64,000 nucleotides of DNA from Winogradskyella thalassocola (GTDB lineage: Bacteria > Bacteroidota > Bacteroidia > Flavobacteriales > Flavobacteriaceae), in NCBI RefSeq assembly GCF_900099995.1, contig NZ_FNCZ01000007.1:124001-188000 (forward strand), written 5' to 3'. The notes under the pieces were generated by a model. That model made no database searches, was not told where the DNA came from, and saw only the letters and a list, made by a program, of their open reading frames with translations. Made by a program: the position numbers and the translations under genes. Position 1 is the stretch's first letter, and every line of letters starts with the position of its first letter. This document shows, one piece after another, positions 55,381 to 64,000 of the stretch.

Positions 55381-57921
55381 ATGAAAATCAAATCTAAATA
55401 TCTATTTATTAATTTCCTTTTTGTCCTTTTTTGCTTTACATCTTGTCAGGACGAGATTACTCAAATTGAAAATCCAAACGATCAAGAAACCATAGTTTCA
55501 AATTCTACTTTGGCAAACCTAATGAGCAGAACAACAGCAAACTTTGGTGCTGCTGACGATATTTTAGACAGTGCAAGTTGTTTTTCTGTTGAATTGCCTG
55601 TTACAATTGTGATTAGTGATATTACTATAGTTATTGAAACACAATCCGATTTACAACAATTAGAGAGTCTATACAATGAGTCATCTATTAATGATGATTT
55701 TTTAGATTTTGTATTTCCAATTTCTATTATTTTTAATGATTACAGTCAAATTGTGATTGAAAATGAAGACGAACTTCAAGGGTTTGTGAGCGAATGTGGA
55801 AGTGAAGAAAACGATGCTATTGAATGTGTAGATTTCGTTTATCCTATTTCTTTTTCTGTATTTAATGCTGGATTTAATCTTATTGATACCGTCATAATTG
55901 AAAGTGACGAAGCTTTATATGGGTTTTTAAATGGCTTAGAGGAGGATGAGAATGCAGTGGTTGTTAGTTTAAACTTTCCGGTGACTCTAGAATATGCTAA
56001 TGGTGATACTGTTGAGGTTAATACGAATCAAGATTTAGCTGAAGCCATTGAATTGGCCAGCGATGATTGTGATGAAGATGATTGTACTGCAGAATCTGTA
56101 AAATTAAATTTAAAAGAATGTCAGTGGAAAATAATGACCTATTCAAGTTTTCCTGAGTTTGTGGGAATTGATTTGGTTTTTTATTCAAATGATACATTTG
56201 CTATTTTTCAAGATGGTAGTTCTTTTAATGTTGTGAGTAATTGGTCTGTAATTTCAACAGATGGTGAAACATATCTTTACTTAGAAACAGAGTTTGAAGA
56301 TTTAGGAGGAGACTGGAAAATTGTAGAATGTGATGATAATACCATACAATTTACAAAAGGTGAACAAACTATGGTTATTAATCAGGTCTGCGAAGATGAT
56401 TTAAATTGTTCGCTCACTGATATTAGTAGTATTTTACAACAATGTCCTTGGGATTTTAGTGATGGAACAGGCAATTTTGAGAATGATAAAATGATTTTTA
56501 ATGCTAATGGCGACGTGCAAATTTCGGAAGGGATGGCAACTTCAGCAATTGGTGGAGGTTGGAATTTATCTGTTTCAGACGAAGGAATCCTATTAACCTT
56601 TTCAGATTTAACGGCTTTTCAAGAAAGTTTAGAAGGAGATTGGTTAATTGTTGAATGCGATACAGATCGGATTGTATTACATAAAGGTGATCAAACTTTA
56701 GTCTTAGAACAAAACTGTAATGGTGATCTTTTTAGCTGTTTTGGAGATTTCGAAATTGTAGAATGTACACAAACCAACAATGTTCCTGTTTTTAATTTAA
56801 GCGCCAATACCATTGGACTTGTAATTTGTACAGAATCTTTCGTTCCATCGTTTCATGAAACTTTAAATGACGCAGAGAACAACACAAATCCAATTGAAAT
56901 TACTGAAACTTACGGTTCATTAGTGGCACAGGTTTATTTGAGAATTGAAGCTAGTAATGGGGATTATGAAGTCTTTAATGTATATCTCAATTCAGAAAGT
57001 TGTGCTAATTTTGATTGTTTTATAAACACCCAAATTACGGCATGCGGTATCGATGGTTTTGCCACATTTAATTTAACTGAAGCCAATCAAGAATGTGGAC
57101 CCGATTTAGCGATTTATGGAATTTATTATTACGGATCTGAAAGTGATTTACAAAACAATGTGAATCCTATTAACCCTCCGGAAAGTTATACTAATTTGTA
57201 TAACCCAACTGTAATATACGCTGCCGTACTAAATGTTTATAGCAATATTATAGAGCATATTTTTACTATCGATTTAATTGTGGAGGATTGTAATTATTTT
57301 GAATGCTTCGAAAGTTTTGATGCTGTAATAGAAGTTTGTGATGACGGTTCTGATGGTCCATATGAATTTAACCTTCCAATAGCATTTGCAAATTGTACTC
57401 CAAGTGCAGATGACATCACTTATTATGAAACTCTCGCGGATGCGAATTCGGATCAAAATCTAATTGCGAATCCATCAGCTTACAGTGCTTCTGATGTTTC
57501 CTCTATAGTTTATGTCAGAGTTGAAATTCAAAATCAGTTTGAGATATTTCCAATTCAATTAACCGTTGTAACCTGTAATGTAGGTAATTGCACAGAAGGA
57601 GATATTAATGGTATTTTAACTGAGTGTCTTTGGAACGTGGCCAGCTATAATGGAAGCGATAATTTAAGTAATTATAATTTTCATTTCGAACAAAACTCAG
57701 GTATTGTCGTGATATATACTGATACCATCACAATTGATGCGACGTGGTCAACATCGCAAGCAAGTGATGGTGTTGTAATTGATTTTTCAAATGTAACAGG
57801 CCCGAATATTCAAGCGATAAATGGTAGTTGGTTGGTTGTAGAATGCACAGAAAACCAATTGGTGTTGCATAATGTTAATGATAGCAGTATAGAAATTGTT
57901 CTAGATAGAACTTGTGAATAA
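55381..57921 (+). CDS. large mosaic repeat lipoprotein
   Basis: The 846-residue product has a lipoprotein signal ending in FTSC. It is built from three repeat types. Type A (three copies, residues about 60-240) has FP-(I/V)-(S/T) blocks with following Asp/Glu-rich helices. Type B (about 245-455 and again at the C-terminus from about 745) has LKECQW or ILTECLWN openings and GDWKIVECDDN closings, in a lipocalin-like pattern. Type C (three copies, about 460-740) has F-x-L blocks and segments such as ITYYETLADANSDQN. The order is A-A-A-B-B-C-C-C-B. It is divergent from the ECF sigma factor, whose likely target it is. No function is known. Confidence 0.85.
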   Translation: MKIKSKYLFINFLFVLFCFTSCQDEITQIENPNDQETIVSNSTLANLMSRTTANFGAADDILDSASCFSVELPVTIVISDITIVIETQSDLQQLESLYNESSINDDFLDFVFPISIIFNDYSQIVIENEDELQGFVSECGSEENDAIECVDFVYPISFSVFNAGFNLIDTVIIESDEALYGFLNGLEEDENAVVVSLNFPVTLEYANGDTVEVNTNQDLAEAIELASDDCDEDDCTAESVKLNLKECQWKIMTYSSFPEFVGIDLVFYSNDTFAIFQDGSSFNVVSNWSVISTDGETYLYLETEFEDLGGDWKIVECDDNTIQFTKGEQTMVINQVCEDDLNCSLTDISSILQQCPWDFSDGTGNFENDKMIFNANGDVQISEGMATSAIGGGWNLSVSDEGILLTFSDLTAFQESLEGDWLIVECDTDRIVLHKGDQTLVLEQNCNGDLFSCFGDFEIVECTQTNNVPVFNLSANTIGLVICTESFVPSFHETLNDAENNTNPIEITETYGSLVAQVYLRIEASNGDYEVFNVYLNSESCANFDCFINTQITACGIDGFATFNLTEANQECGPDLAIYGIYYYGSESDLQNNVNPINPPESYTNLYNPTVIYAAVLNVYSNIIEHIFTIDLIVEDCNYFECFESFDAVIEVCDDGSDGPYEFNLPIAFANCTPSADDITYYETLADANSDQNLIANPSAYSASDVSSIVYVRVEIQNQFEIFPIQLTVVTCNVGNCTEGDINGILTECLWNVASYNGSDNLSNYNFHFEQNSGIVVIYTDTITIDATWSTSQASDGVVIDFSNVTGPNIQAINGSWLVVECTENQLVLHNVNDSSIEIVLDRTCE

Positions 57922-57964
57922 AGAAGCTAGAGGTTAGTAATTTTAGTAAGTTAGTTAAGTTGTT

Positions 57965-57997
57965 AAAAAGAGTCATTCGCCATGAGTGGCTCTTTTT
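57965..57997 (+). terminator. intrinsic terminator of the large lipoprotein gene
   Basis: Bases 57965-57978 pair with 57984-57997 over 14 bp with two G-T wobbles and a GCCAT loop, with a T-run on the 3' arm. Confidence 0.85.
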
Positions 57998-58192
57998 GTT
58001 TGATATCACTTGAAAGTTGGATGCTTATAGTCGTTAGACTTGAAAGATGAGACTAAAGAAGTGAGATTGTGTTTTTTGTGAACCTCTGTGTATTTTTTCA
58101 TTGAGCATTGTACGATTTTATTTCATATTTTATTAACTAAAAAGTAATTTCTAAACCCATTCATAATTCTCTCATAAATTCTTAAATTTGCA

Positions 58193-58200
58193 GCTTATTA
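58193..58200 (+). promoter_or_regulatory. -7 promoter box of ffh
   Basis: TAAATTTG matches TAnnTTTG and lies 48 bases before the ffh ATG. No TTG was found at the usual distance. Confidence 0.5.
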
Positions 58201-58248
58201 AAATATTGTAGATTACAATTGTAGTCTGCAAACTGAAGACTAAAAAAC

Positions 58249-59580
58249 ATGTTCAATAATTTAAGTGATAAGTTAGATAAAGCGTTACACGTATTAAAAG
58301 GTCATGGTAGCATTACAGAAGTAAATGTTGCTGAGACACTTAAAGAAGTAAGACGAGCGCTTTTAGATGCCGATGTTAACTTTAAAATTGCAAAAGAATT
58401 TACCGTTCGTGTAAAAGAAAAAGCACTTGGTCAAGATGTATTAACAACATTACAACCAGGTCAGTTAATGGTTAAAATCGTTAAAGACGAATTAACTGAA
58501 CTGATGGGTGGCGACGTAGAAGGTATTAATCTTTCAGGTAATCCTAGTGTGATTTTAATGTCTGGTTTACAAGGGTCAGGTAAAACAACCTTTTCTGGTA
58601 AACTAGCCAATTATTTAAAAAACAAAAAAACTAAGAAACCATTATTAGTAGCCTGTGATGTCTATCGTCCGGCTGCAATCGATCAGTTACATGTTGTAGG
58701 AGATCAGATAGGTGTTGAGGTTTTTAGTGATAGAGGAAATACAGATCCTGTTGCGATTTCTAAAGCAGGTATCGCTCATGCCAAAGCAAATGGTCATAAT
58801 GTGGTGATTATTGATACCGCTGGTCGTTTAGCTGTGGATAAAGCGATGATGGATGAAATCTCTAACATTCATAAAGCCATTCAGCCACAAGAAACCTTGT
58901 TTGTAGTTGATTCTATGACAGGTCAAGATGCGGTAAATACAGCAAAAGCCTTCAATGATATTTTAAATTTTGATGGTGTTATCCTTACCAAATTAGATGG
59001 TGATACACGAGGTGGAGCAGCAATTTCGATTAAATCTGTAGTTAACAAACCAATTAAATTTATTGGTACGGGTGAGAAGATGGAAGCGATTGATGTTTTC
59101 TATCCATCACGTATGGCAGATCGTATTTTAGGAATGGGAGATGTCGTTTCTTTAGTGGAACGTGCTCAAGAGCAGTTTGATGAAGAAGAAGCAAGAAAAT
59201 TACAGAAGAAGATTGCTAAAAACCAGTTTGGGTTTGATGATTTCTTAAAACAGATTCAGCAAATCAAGAAAATGGGTAACATGAAGGATTTAGTAGGCAT
59301 GATTCCTGGTGCAGGAAAAATGATGAAAGATATTGATATTGACGATGATGCTTTTAAAGGTATTGAAGCGATTATTCATTCAATGACTCCTGAAGAGCGT
59401 TCTAATCCATCTGTTATAAATGCAAGTCGTAAAAAACGAATTGGTAAAGGTTCTGGTACATCTGTACAAGAAGTAAATCAACTCTTAAAGCAATTTACGC
59501 AAATGAGTAAGATGATGAAAATGATGCAAGGTGGAGGCGGAAAGCGTATGATGCAGATGATGCAGAATATGCCTAAATAA
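58249..59580 (+). CDS. ffh: signal recognition particle protein
   Basis: Ffh binds signal sequences and 4.5S RNA and targets ribosomes to the SecYEG translocon. The 443-residue protein has the N domain, the GTPase G domain (LQGSGKTTFSGKLA, DTAGRLAVDKAM, TKLDGDTRGG) and a methionine-rich M domain ending in MMQMMQNMPK. The length is standard. Confidence 0.98.
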   Translation: MFNNLSDKLDKALHVLKGHGSITEVNVAETLKEVRRALLDADVNFKIAKEFTVRVKEKALGQDVLTTLQPGQLMVKIVKDELTELMGGDVEGINLSGNPSVILMSGLQGSGKTTFSGKLANYLKNKKTKKPLLVACDVYRPAAIDQLHVVGDQIGVEVFSDRGNTDPVAISKAGIAHAKANGHNVVIIDTAGRLAVDKAMMDEISNIHKAIQPQETLFVVDSMTGQDAVNTAKAFNDILNFDGVILTKLDGDTRGGAAISIKSVVNKPIKFIGTGEKMEAIDVFYPSRMADRILGMGDVVSLVERAQEQFDEEEARKLQKKIAKNQFGFDDFLKQIQQIKKMGNMKDLVGMIPGAGKMMKDIDIDDDAFKGIEAIIHSMTPEERSNPSVINASRKKRIGKGSGTSVQEVNQLLKQFTQMSKMMKMMQGGGGKRMMQMMQNMPK

Positions 59581-59592
59581 GTTTGCAGTGTT

Positions 59593-59630
59593 CAGTCTTC
59601 GGTAGGCAGTTTTAGTACGCAGTCTTCAGT
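59593..59630 (+). repeat. short direct repeat in the ffh-folD spacer
   Basis: CAGTCTTCGGT at 59593-59603 recurs as CAGTCTTCAGT at 59620-59630, inside a longer G/T-rich tract. It has no visible function. Confidence 0.5.
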
Positions 59631-59704
59631 TGGCTTTTAAAAAATAATAAATTAATTAAAGCTTCGCGCCATAGCGTCTTTGCAAGAAAACAATAACCAA
59701 AAGC

Positions 59705-60589
59705 ATGACAATTTTAGACGGAAAAAAAGTAAGTAACGACATTAAAAATGAAATCAAAGCCGAAGTCGATAAGATGAAAGCTAATGATGAAAAAGTTCCG
59801 CATTTGGCAGCTGTAATTGTCGGTAACGATGGTGCGAGTTTAACGTATGTTGGTAGTAAAGTTAGAGCTTGTGAGCGTGTTGGTTTTGAATCTACAATGG
59901 TGCGTTTGTCTAATACAACAAGTGAAATTGAGTTGTTAGACAAAATTGAAGAATTAAATAATAATGACGATATAGACGGTTTTATTATTCAGTTGCCATT
60001 GCCTCCTCAAATTAATACTCAAAAAGTATTAATGGCTGTTGATCCTAATAAAGATGTAGATGGTTTTCACCCTATGAATTTTGGAAAAATGGCATTAGAT
60101 ATGTCAACATTTATTCCTGCGACACCTTTTGGAATTTTAGAATTGTTAGAGCGTTACGAAGTAGATACAGATGGTAAGCACACAGTAATTATTGGTCGTT
60201 CTCATATTGTAGGTCGCCCGATGAGTATTTTAATGGGCCGAAAAGGTTTTCCTGGGAATTCTACGGTTACTTTAACTCATAGTCATACCAAAAATATTAC
60301 ACAGATTACTTCGCAAGCGGATATTATAATTTCAGCATTAGGAATTCCTAATTTCTTAAAAGCTGAAATGGTAAAAGATGATGTGGTTATTATTGATGTC
60401 GGCATTACACGTGTTGAAGACGAATCTGAAAAAGGATATCACATTACAGGTGATGTAGATTTTGAACACGTCAGTAAAAAAGCGAGCTTTATTACACCGG
60501 TTCCAGGTGGAGTAGGACCAATGACTATTGCGATGTTATTGAAAAATACGTTATTGGCAAGAGAACAACACAGAAAAAATCATAGATAA
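59705..60589 (+). CDS. folD: bifunctional methylenetetrahydrofolate dehydrogenase/cyclohydrolase
   Basis: FolD interconverts one-carbon tetrahydrofolate forms using NADP. The 294-residue protein has the catalytic lysine in YVGSKVRACERVG, the segment GFIIQLPLPPQI and the cofactor motif GRSHIVGRPMSILM, plus PGGVGPMTIAMLLKNT near the C-terminus. It is 7 bases upstream of the membrane protein gene. Confidence 0.97.
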   Translation: MTILDGKKVSNDIKNEIKAEVDKMKANDEKVPHLAAVIVGNDGASLTYVGSKVRACERVGFESTMVRLSNTTSEIELLDKIEELNNNDDIDGFIIQLPLPPQINTQKVLMAVDPNKDVDGFHPMNFGKMALDMSTFIPATPFGILELLERYEVDTDGKHTVIIGRSHIVGRPMSILMGRKGFPGNSTVTLTHSHTKNITQITSQADIIISALGIPNFLKAEMVKDDVVIIDVGITRVEDESEKGYHITGDVDFEHVSKKASFITPVPGGVGPMTIAMLLKNTLLAREQHRKNHR

Positions 60590-60596
60590 TTTTTAG

Positions 60597-61325
60597 ATGG
60601 GTTTATTGACGCTATTTATCGTTCTTTTAAACGTCACGATAGGTAGTTTTCAACATATAATTCCGATTCTATTTGCAACTATATGGACTGTTTTTCTGGT
60701 AAACTATTCTAGTAAGAATTTCAATGAATTTCAGAAGCAGAAAGCCGTACACTACTTAGGATGGTTTGTGTCTCTTACACTTATAGGGTTTCATGTATAT
60801 CGAATGCTTTACGATAACTACAATTTTAAGACGGATTTACCGCTTTATCTCTGTAGTTTAATGGCTTTATTGATCCCGGTTTTTACATATTATCGTAAAT
60901 ATTGGATGTTCGAGATTTTAGTATTTTGGATTATTGGTGGTACTTTACAAGCGGTCATTACACCAGATATAACCCAAGGATTCCCGAGTTTTGATTATTT
61001 TAGGTATTGGGTAGTGCATTTAGGATTGCTATCCATCATTTTCTATTTCATATTTGAATTAAAAATGAAACCAACATTTAAAAGTGTTTTCAAATCCATT
61101 TTGGCACTTCAAGGATATGTTGCACTTATGATGATTCTGAATTATCTATTAGATGCGAATTATTTTTACTTAAACGAAAAACCTAAATCGGCTTCTGTAT
61201 TAGATTACTTTGGGGAATGGCCTTATTATATCTTAGTTGGTCAGTTGATAATAATTCCTTTGTTTGTACTGATTTATTTGCCTTTTTATTTTTCAAGTCA
61301 ACGACAAAAATTACTTAGCAAATAA
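60597..61325 (+). CDS. TIGR02206-type integral membrane protein
   Basis: The 242-residue protein has about seven membrane segments and the family features (YWMFEILVFWIIGGTLQAVI and FDYFRYWVVHLGLLSIIFYF), matching the YwaF/TIGR02206 group. Its function is unknown. The 3' end overlaps the end of the convergent VOC gene by 15 bases. Confidence 0.88.
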   Translation: MGLLTLFIVLLNVTIGSFQHIIPILFATIWTVFLVNYSSKNFNEFQKQKAVHYLGWFVSLTLIGFHVYRMLYDNYNFKTDLPLYLCSLMALLIPVFTYYRKYWMFEILVFWIIGGTLQAVITPDITQGFPSFDYFRYWVVHLGLLSIIFYFIFELKMKPTFKSVFKSILALQGYVALMMILNYLLDANYFYLNEKPKSASVLDYFGEWPYYILVGQLIIIPLFVLIYLPFYFSSQRQKLLSK

Positions 61326-61730
61326 CTGACTCATATCTTTAAACGCTTTAAACTCTAAAGCATTTCCTGACGGGTCTTTAAAAAACATCGTGGCTTGTTC
61401 TCCTACTAATCCTTCAAATCTAATATAAGGTTCAATGATAAATTTTAAGTCTTTCGACTTTAATAATTCTGCAAACTCTTGAAATGCTTCCCATTCTAAA
61501 ACCACACCAAAATGCGGAACAGGTACAGCTTTACCATCTACTTCATTAGTGGTGTCTTCTTCTGTTTGTTTTGCTTTAAAATGAATAACCAATTGGTGTC
61601 CAAAAAAGTTATAATCAACCCAGTGGTCACTACTTCTTCCTTCTTCAAGGTTTAATAAATTAGTATAGAAATTTCTACATAATTCTAAATTATGAACAGG
61701 AATCGCGAGATGAAAAGGTGCTAAAGCCAT
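61311..61730 (-). CDS. VOC-family (glyoxalase-like) protein
   Basis: The 139-residue product has the paired beta-alpha-beta pattern of VOC proteins, with APFHLAIPVHNLELCRNFY at the start and VPHFGVVLEWEAFQ and FFKDPSGNALEFKAF later. The His and Glu positions fit metal ligands. The substrate is unknown. It is the last gene of the minus-strand unit after rluF, starting 2 bases after its stop. Confidence 0.88.
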   Translation of the reverse strand: MALAPFHLAIPVHNLELCRNFYTNLLNLEEGRSSDHWVDYNFFGHQLVIHFKAKQTEEDTTNEVDGKAVPVPHFGVVLEWEAFQEFAELLKSKDLKFIIEPYIRFEGLVGEQATMFFKDPSGNALEFKAFKDMSQLFAK

Positions 61731-61732
61731 AA

Positions 61733-62503
61733 TTAACGTCTGGTATGTCTTGCGGTATTCGCCTTGTTTGCTTCGTAAGTCTTGGTGGAATCAGCTATTA
61801 ATGCATTCAAGTTTTTAAATTCTTCTTTTGTTAATTCTCTATATTGACCAGAAGACACATCGAGCTTTATATTCATTATTCGAACTCGCTTTAAAGCTTG
61901 TACTTCATAATTACAATACTCACACATTCTTCGGATTTGTCTATTTAAGCCTTGAGTTAATATAATACTGAATGTGAATTTATCAATCTTTTTAACTTCA
62001 CACTTATTAGTGTGTTTATCTAAATCTTCTAAATAAATGCCGCCTGCCATACGCTCAATAAAGGTCTGAGAAATTGGTTGGTCTACGGTGACGATGTATT
62101 CTTTTTCGTGATTATTACTCGCTCTTAAAATCTTGTTTACAATATCTCCATCGTCAGTGAGTAGAATTAAACCTTCACTTGGTTTGTCTAATCTTCCAAC
62201 AGGAAAAATACGTTTAGGGTAGTTAATGTAATCAATGATATTGTCTTTTTCAACGCGTGTGTCTGTAGTACAAACAATACCGACAGGTTTGTTAAAAGCT
62301 AAATATACAAAGTCTTGTTTGCGTTCTCCAATTATTTCACCATCTACTTTAACCACATCTTCAGATGAAACTTTAGTTCCCATTTCTGGTACAACATCGT
62401 TAATGGTTACTCGTCCTGCTTCAATTAATCGATCTGCTGCTCTACGAGAGCAATATCCAGCTTCGCTGAGGTATTTGTTTAGGCGTTTTAAATCTTCTGA
62501 CAT
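61733..62503 (-). CDS. rluF: 23S rRNA pseudouridine synthase, RluF-like
   Basis: The enzyme isomerises uridine in 23S rRNA (position 2604 in Escherichia coli for RluF). The 256-residue protein has an S4 domain (RLNKYLSEAGYCSRRAADRL), the catalytic aspartate in FPVGRLDKPSEGLILLT, and ILTQGLNRQIRRMCEY, whose form is closer to RluF than to RluB. I chose the ATG at 62503 (MSEDLKRLNKYL). A TATTTTTG box on the minus strand (62508-62515) sits 4 bases before it. It is followed by the VOC gene. Confidence 0.9.
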   Translation of the reverse strand: MSEDLKRLNKYLSEAGYCSRRAADRLIEAGRVTINDVVPEMGTKVSSEDVVKVDGEIIGERKQDFVYLAFNKPVGIVCTTDTRVEKDNIIDYINYPKRIFPVGRLDKPSEGLILLTDDGDIVNKILRASNNHEKEYIVTVDQPISQTFIERMAGGIYLEDLDKHTNKCEVKKIDKFTFSIILTQGLNRQIRRMCEYCNYEVQALKRVRIMNIKLDVSSGQYRELTKEEFKNLNALIADSTKTYEANKANTARHTRR

Positions 62504-62507
62504 GGTG

Positions 62508-62515
62508 CAAAAATA
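62508..62515 (-). promoter_or_regulatory. -7 promoter box close to the rluF start
   Basis: On the minus strand this reads TATTTTTG followed by CACCATG, leaving only four bases to the start codon. If used, the transcript would be leaderless or nearly so. The pyrE start shows the same arrangement (33744-33751). Confidence 0.4.
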
Positions 62516-62524
62516 CAATAAAGA

Positions 62525-63352
62525 TTAATCATTAATGAATTCAATAATCTGAGGAGTTAAAGAAACATCCTTTAAGCCATGCCCAAATCCTGTAGTCGAA
62601 ATTAATTCAGCATTTTTATAGCGATTTGCAATTAATTGAGCATCCTCATAAGGAATTATACGGTCTTTTTTATCGTGAATAATTAAACCTTTTGCGGTAA
62701 TGGATTCTGTGAAGTTTGCAGCAGAAAAGTAAGCGACTGGCTGCCCAAAACGTTCAATAATTATATTATCTAATCCATTTGAAACTTTATTATTAAAGCC
62801 CATCATAGATTTGTATCGGTCAAATACACCAGTAAAATGTGCAGGTGCTCCTAATAGAACCATCTTTTTTATAGATGGTAATTGGTATTTATGCATATAA
62901 AAAACACAAGACATACCACCAACGGAGTGACCAATTAAAACGTCTGGTTGAAATTTTTTAGCGACTATATTTATAAATTCAGAATATAAAATCGCATTGA
63001 ACTGTTTGCCATCAGATCGTCCATGAGCAGGAGCATCCAGCGCAATAATGTTGTAATCTTGAGATCTTAAGTCTTTTAATATGTACTCCCAGCGCGATGC
63101 ATTACTCTCCCAACCATGAGCAAGTAAAACCGTTTTACCTTTTCCTACCCAACGATAGGTTGCGATATCCAAATTGTCGTAACTTATTTCTTCGTAAAAA
63201 GCCGAATCAATAATACGTTTTTGCTCGTCGTTATAACGTCCCTTTCTAGGTGAAGCAAATAGGTTTATAGCTTTTTTAGCGGCATATTTAGATGAAATTA
63301 AGCTCGTCGCATTAAGTGCGCTACCAATAGATTTAATAACAAAACTACTCAT
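62525..63352 (-). CDS. alpha/beta hydrolase
   Basis: The 275-residue protein has the fold's landmarks: the oxyanion region LLAHGWESNASRW, the nucleophile elbow IGHSVGG, the segment KKDRIIPYEDAQ with the acid residue, and the histidine in GFGHGLKD. The substrate is unknown. It is 3 bases downstream of the cupin gene, so translation is probably coupled. Confidence 0.92.
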   Translation of the reverse strand: MSSFVIKSIGSALNATSLISSKYAAKKAINLFASPRKGRYNDEQKRIIDSAFYEEISYDNLDIATYRWVGKGKTVLLAHGWESNASRWEYILKDLRSQDYNIIALDAPAHGRSDGKQFNAILYSEFINIVAKKFQPDVLIGHSVGGMSCVFYMHKYQLPSIKKMVLLGAPAHFTGVFDRYKSMMGFNNKVSNGLDNIIIERFGQPVAYFSAANFTESITAKGLIIHDKKDRIIPYEDAQLIANRYKNAELISTTGFGHGLKDVSLTPQIIEFIND

Positions 63353-63355
63353 ACC

Positions 63356-63730
63356 TTATTGCTCTTCTCTATTAACGGCATCAATTGAAAATGCAGGTAA
63401 ACAAATAGCTAAATACTCACAAGGTTCTGTGAACGGATTAGAATATTGTAAACGCGTATTTTTCTCCACTTTAATAGATTGTCCTGCTTCTAGTACGATA
63501 ATTTCATCGTCTATAATAAATTGTTTTTTTCCTTTAATGATAAACGTATATTCATCAAATTTTGGAGTCTGAAAAGGTTCTGACCAAAAAGCCGGGGCAA
63601 CCATATGGGCCATGCTTATTTCTGAGTTGCCATCTGTAGCATTTCCAAAATGCTCTTTTATAATCTTACCATCTTCTGTAGGAACTACAAATGGGCTATT
63701 TTGGATTGTGTATTTTTGTTTTTTCTGCAT
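63356..63730 (-). CDS. cupin-domain protein
   Basis: The 124-residue product fits one cupin barrel, with FDEYTFIIKGKKQFIIDDE as motif 1 region and EAGQSIKVEKNTRLQY following. The usual histidines of motif 1 are not all present, so metal binding is uncertain. It lies 14 bases after the partial gene at the right edge and 3 bases before the hydrolase gene, pointing to one operon. Confidence 0.85.
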   Translation of the reverse strand: MQKKQKYTIQNSPFVVPTEDGKIIKEHFGNATDGNSEISMAHMVAPAFWSEPFQTPKFDEYTFIIKGKKQFIIDDEIIVLEAGQSIKVEKNTRLQYSNPFTEPCEYLAICLPAFSIDAVNREEQ

Positions 63731-63744
63731 ATCTATTTACTAAT

Positions 63745-64000
63745 CTACCAATGAACCATAAAATATTTAATCTTTGCTTTTCCTGGGATTTGAATCGGAT
63801 CAATGGTCATATCCATATCAAAACGCATACTAGCAGGTAATTCTTTCTTATCAATAGTAAAAGAGGCATTAATTTCATTTACAGAAACCACAATAACATT
63901 AATAAGATTATCAACTTTTGAAATTTTATAAGCTTCACTTATATCTTTATAAGTGCTTAAATTAGATATGTTCTTATTGGTGTTGTAACGTGAATCAATG
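63745..64000 (-). CDS. unidentified protein, C-terminal part
   Basis: An open minus-strand frame enters from the right edge and ends at a TAG at 63745-63747, giving at least 84 residues. It contains FTIDKKELPASMRFDMDMTI and ends KIKYFMVHW. I do not recognise the family. It is the first visible gene of the minus-strand operon that continues with the cupin gene. Confidence 0.7.
   Translation of the reverse strand, partial: IDSRYNTNKNISNLSTYKDISEAYKISKVDNLINVIVVSVNEINASFTIDKKELPASMRFDMDMTIDPIQIPGKAKIKYFMVHW

Larger units (their letters stand above)
57922..58248. other. 327-base gap before ffh
   Basis: The gap holds the lipoprotein terminator near its start and the ffh promoter box at 58193. 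Between them I see only A/T-rich sequence and no RNA gene or repeat. Confidence 0.6.

Overview
The window looks like a chromosomal segment from a marine-type member of the Flavobacteriaceae (Bacteroidota). The evidence is the low GC content, gene starts without Shine-Dalgarno sequences but with A-rich leaders, -7 promoter boxes of the TAnnTTTG type, the Bacteroidota order of ribosomal protein genes, and several family-typical genes (FecR/ECF/TonB receptor set, CtlX-like hydrolase, LUD protein, flavobacterial lipoproteins). I cannot resolve the genus. No rRNA, tRNA, CRISPR array, insertion sequence or prophage is visible.

Region 1 (1-1562, minus) is the N-terminal part of an Omp85/TpsB-like outer membrane protein that runs off the left edge. 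Region 2 (1740-19215, plus) is one long ribosomal superoperon: rpsL-rpsG-fusA-rpsJ, the S10 and spc sets from rplC to secY, infA, rpmJ, rpsM-rpsK, then rpsD-rpoA-rplQ. It has a strong promoter before rpsL, a large structured spacer between rpsJ and rplC, an internal terminator followed by a promoter between rpsK and rpsD, and a strong terminator after rplQ. Region 3 (19216-26870) holds carA, eno, a DUF481-like gene, citrate synthase, a guanidino-group hydrolase and an outer membrane protein.

Region 4 (26893-34441) is housekeeping: rsfS-ftsH, then LUD protein, cdsA, phosphatidylserine decarboxylase and acyl-CoA-binding protein on the minus strand, with birA, a START-like protein, pyrE and a Nudix hydrolase around them. 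Region 5 (34484-42417, minus) is the most unusual part. It has a bile acid:sodium symporter-type transporter, a small membrane-associated gene broken by a frameshift in an A8 tract, a relic of the 3' end of an N-formylglutamate amidohydrolase-like gene, and then a likely amidoligase pathway: RimK-like ATP-grasp ligase, GCS2-type glutamate ligase and N-formylglutamate amidohydrolase-like enzyme. Just upstream of this set lie a lipoprotein made of exact 30-residue repeats and an M14 carboxypeptidase.

Region 6 (42457-49979) contains a STAS-like small protein, a CtlX-like hydrolase, a CpcT/CpeT-like lipoprotein, an orphan TPR histidine kinase, a GH53 endo-galactanase and argS. Region 7 (50149-57921) is a cell-surface signalling locus: ECF sigma factor, FecR anti-sigma factor and TonB-dependent receptor on the minus strand, with a large mosaic repeat lipoprotein transcribed divergently. 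Region 8 (58249-64000) holds ffh, folD, a TIGR02206-type membrane protein and, on the minus strand, an apparent operon of an unknown gene (cut by the right edge), a cupin, an alpha/beta hydrolase, an RluF-like pseudouridine synthase and a VOC-family protein.

The best candidate for an undescribed system is the RimK-like/GCS2/amidohydrolase cassette at 36210-39734 together with its neighbours. The best candidate regulatory structure is the rpsJ-rplC spacer.
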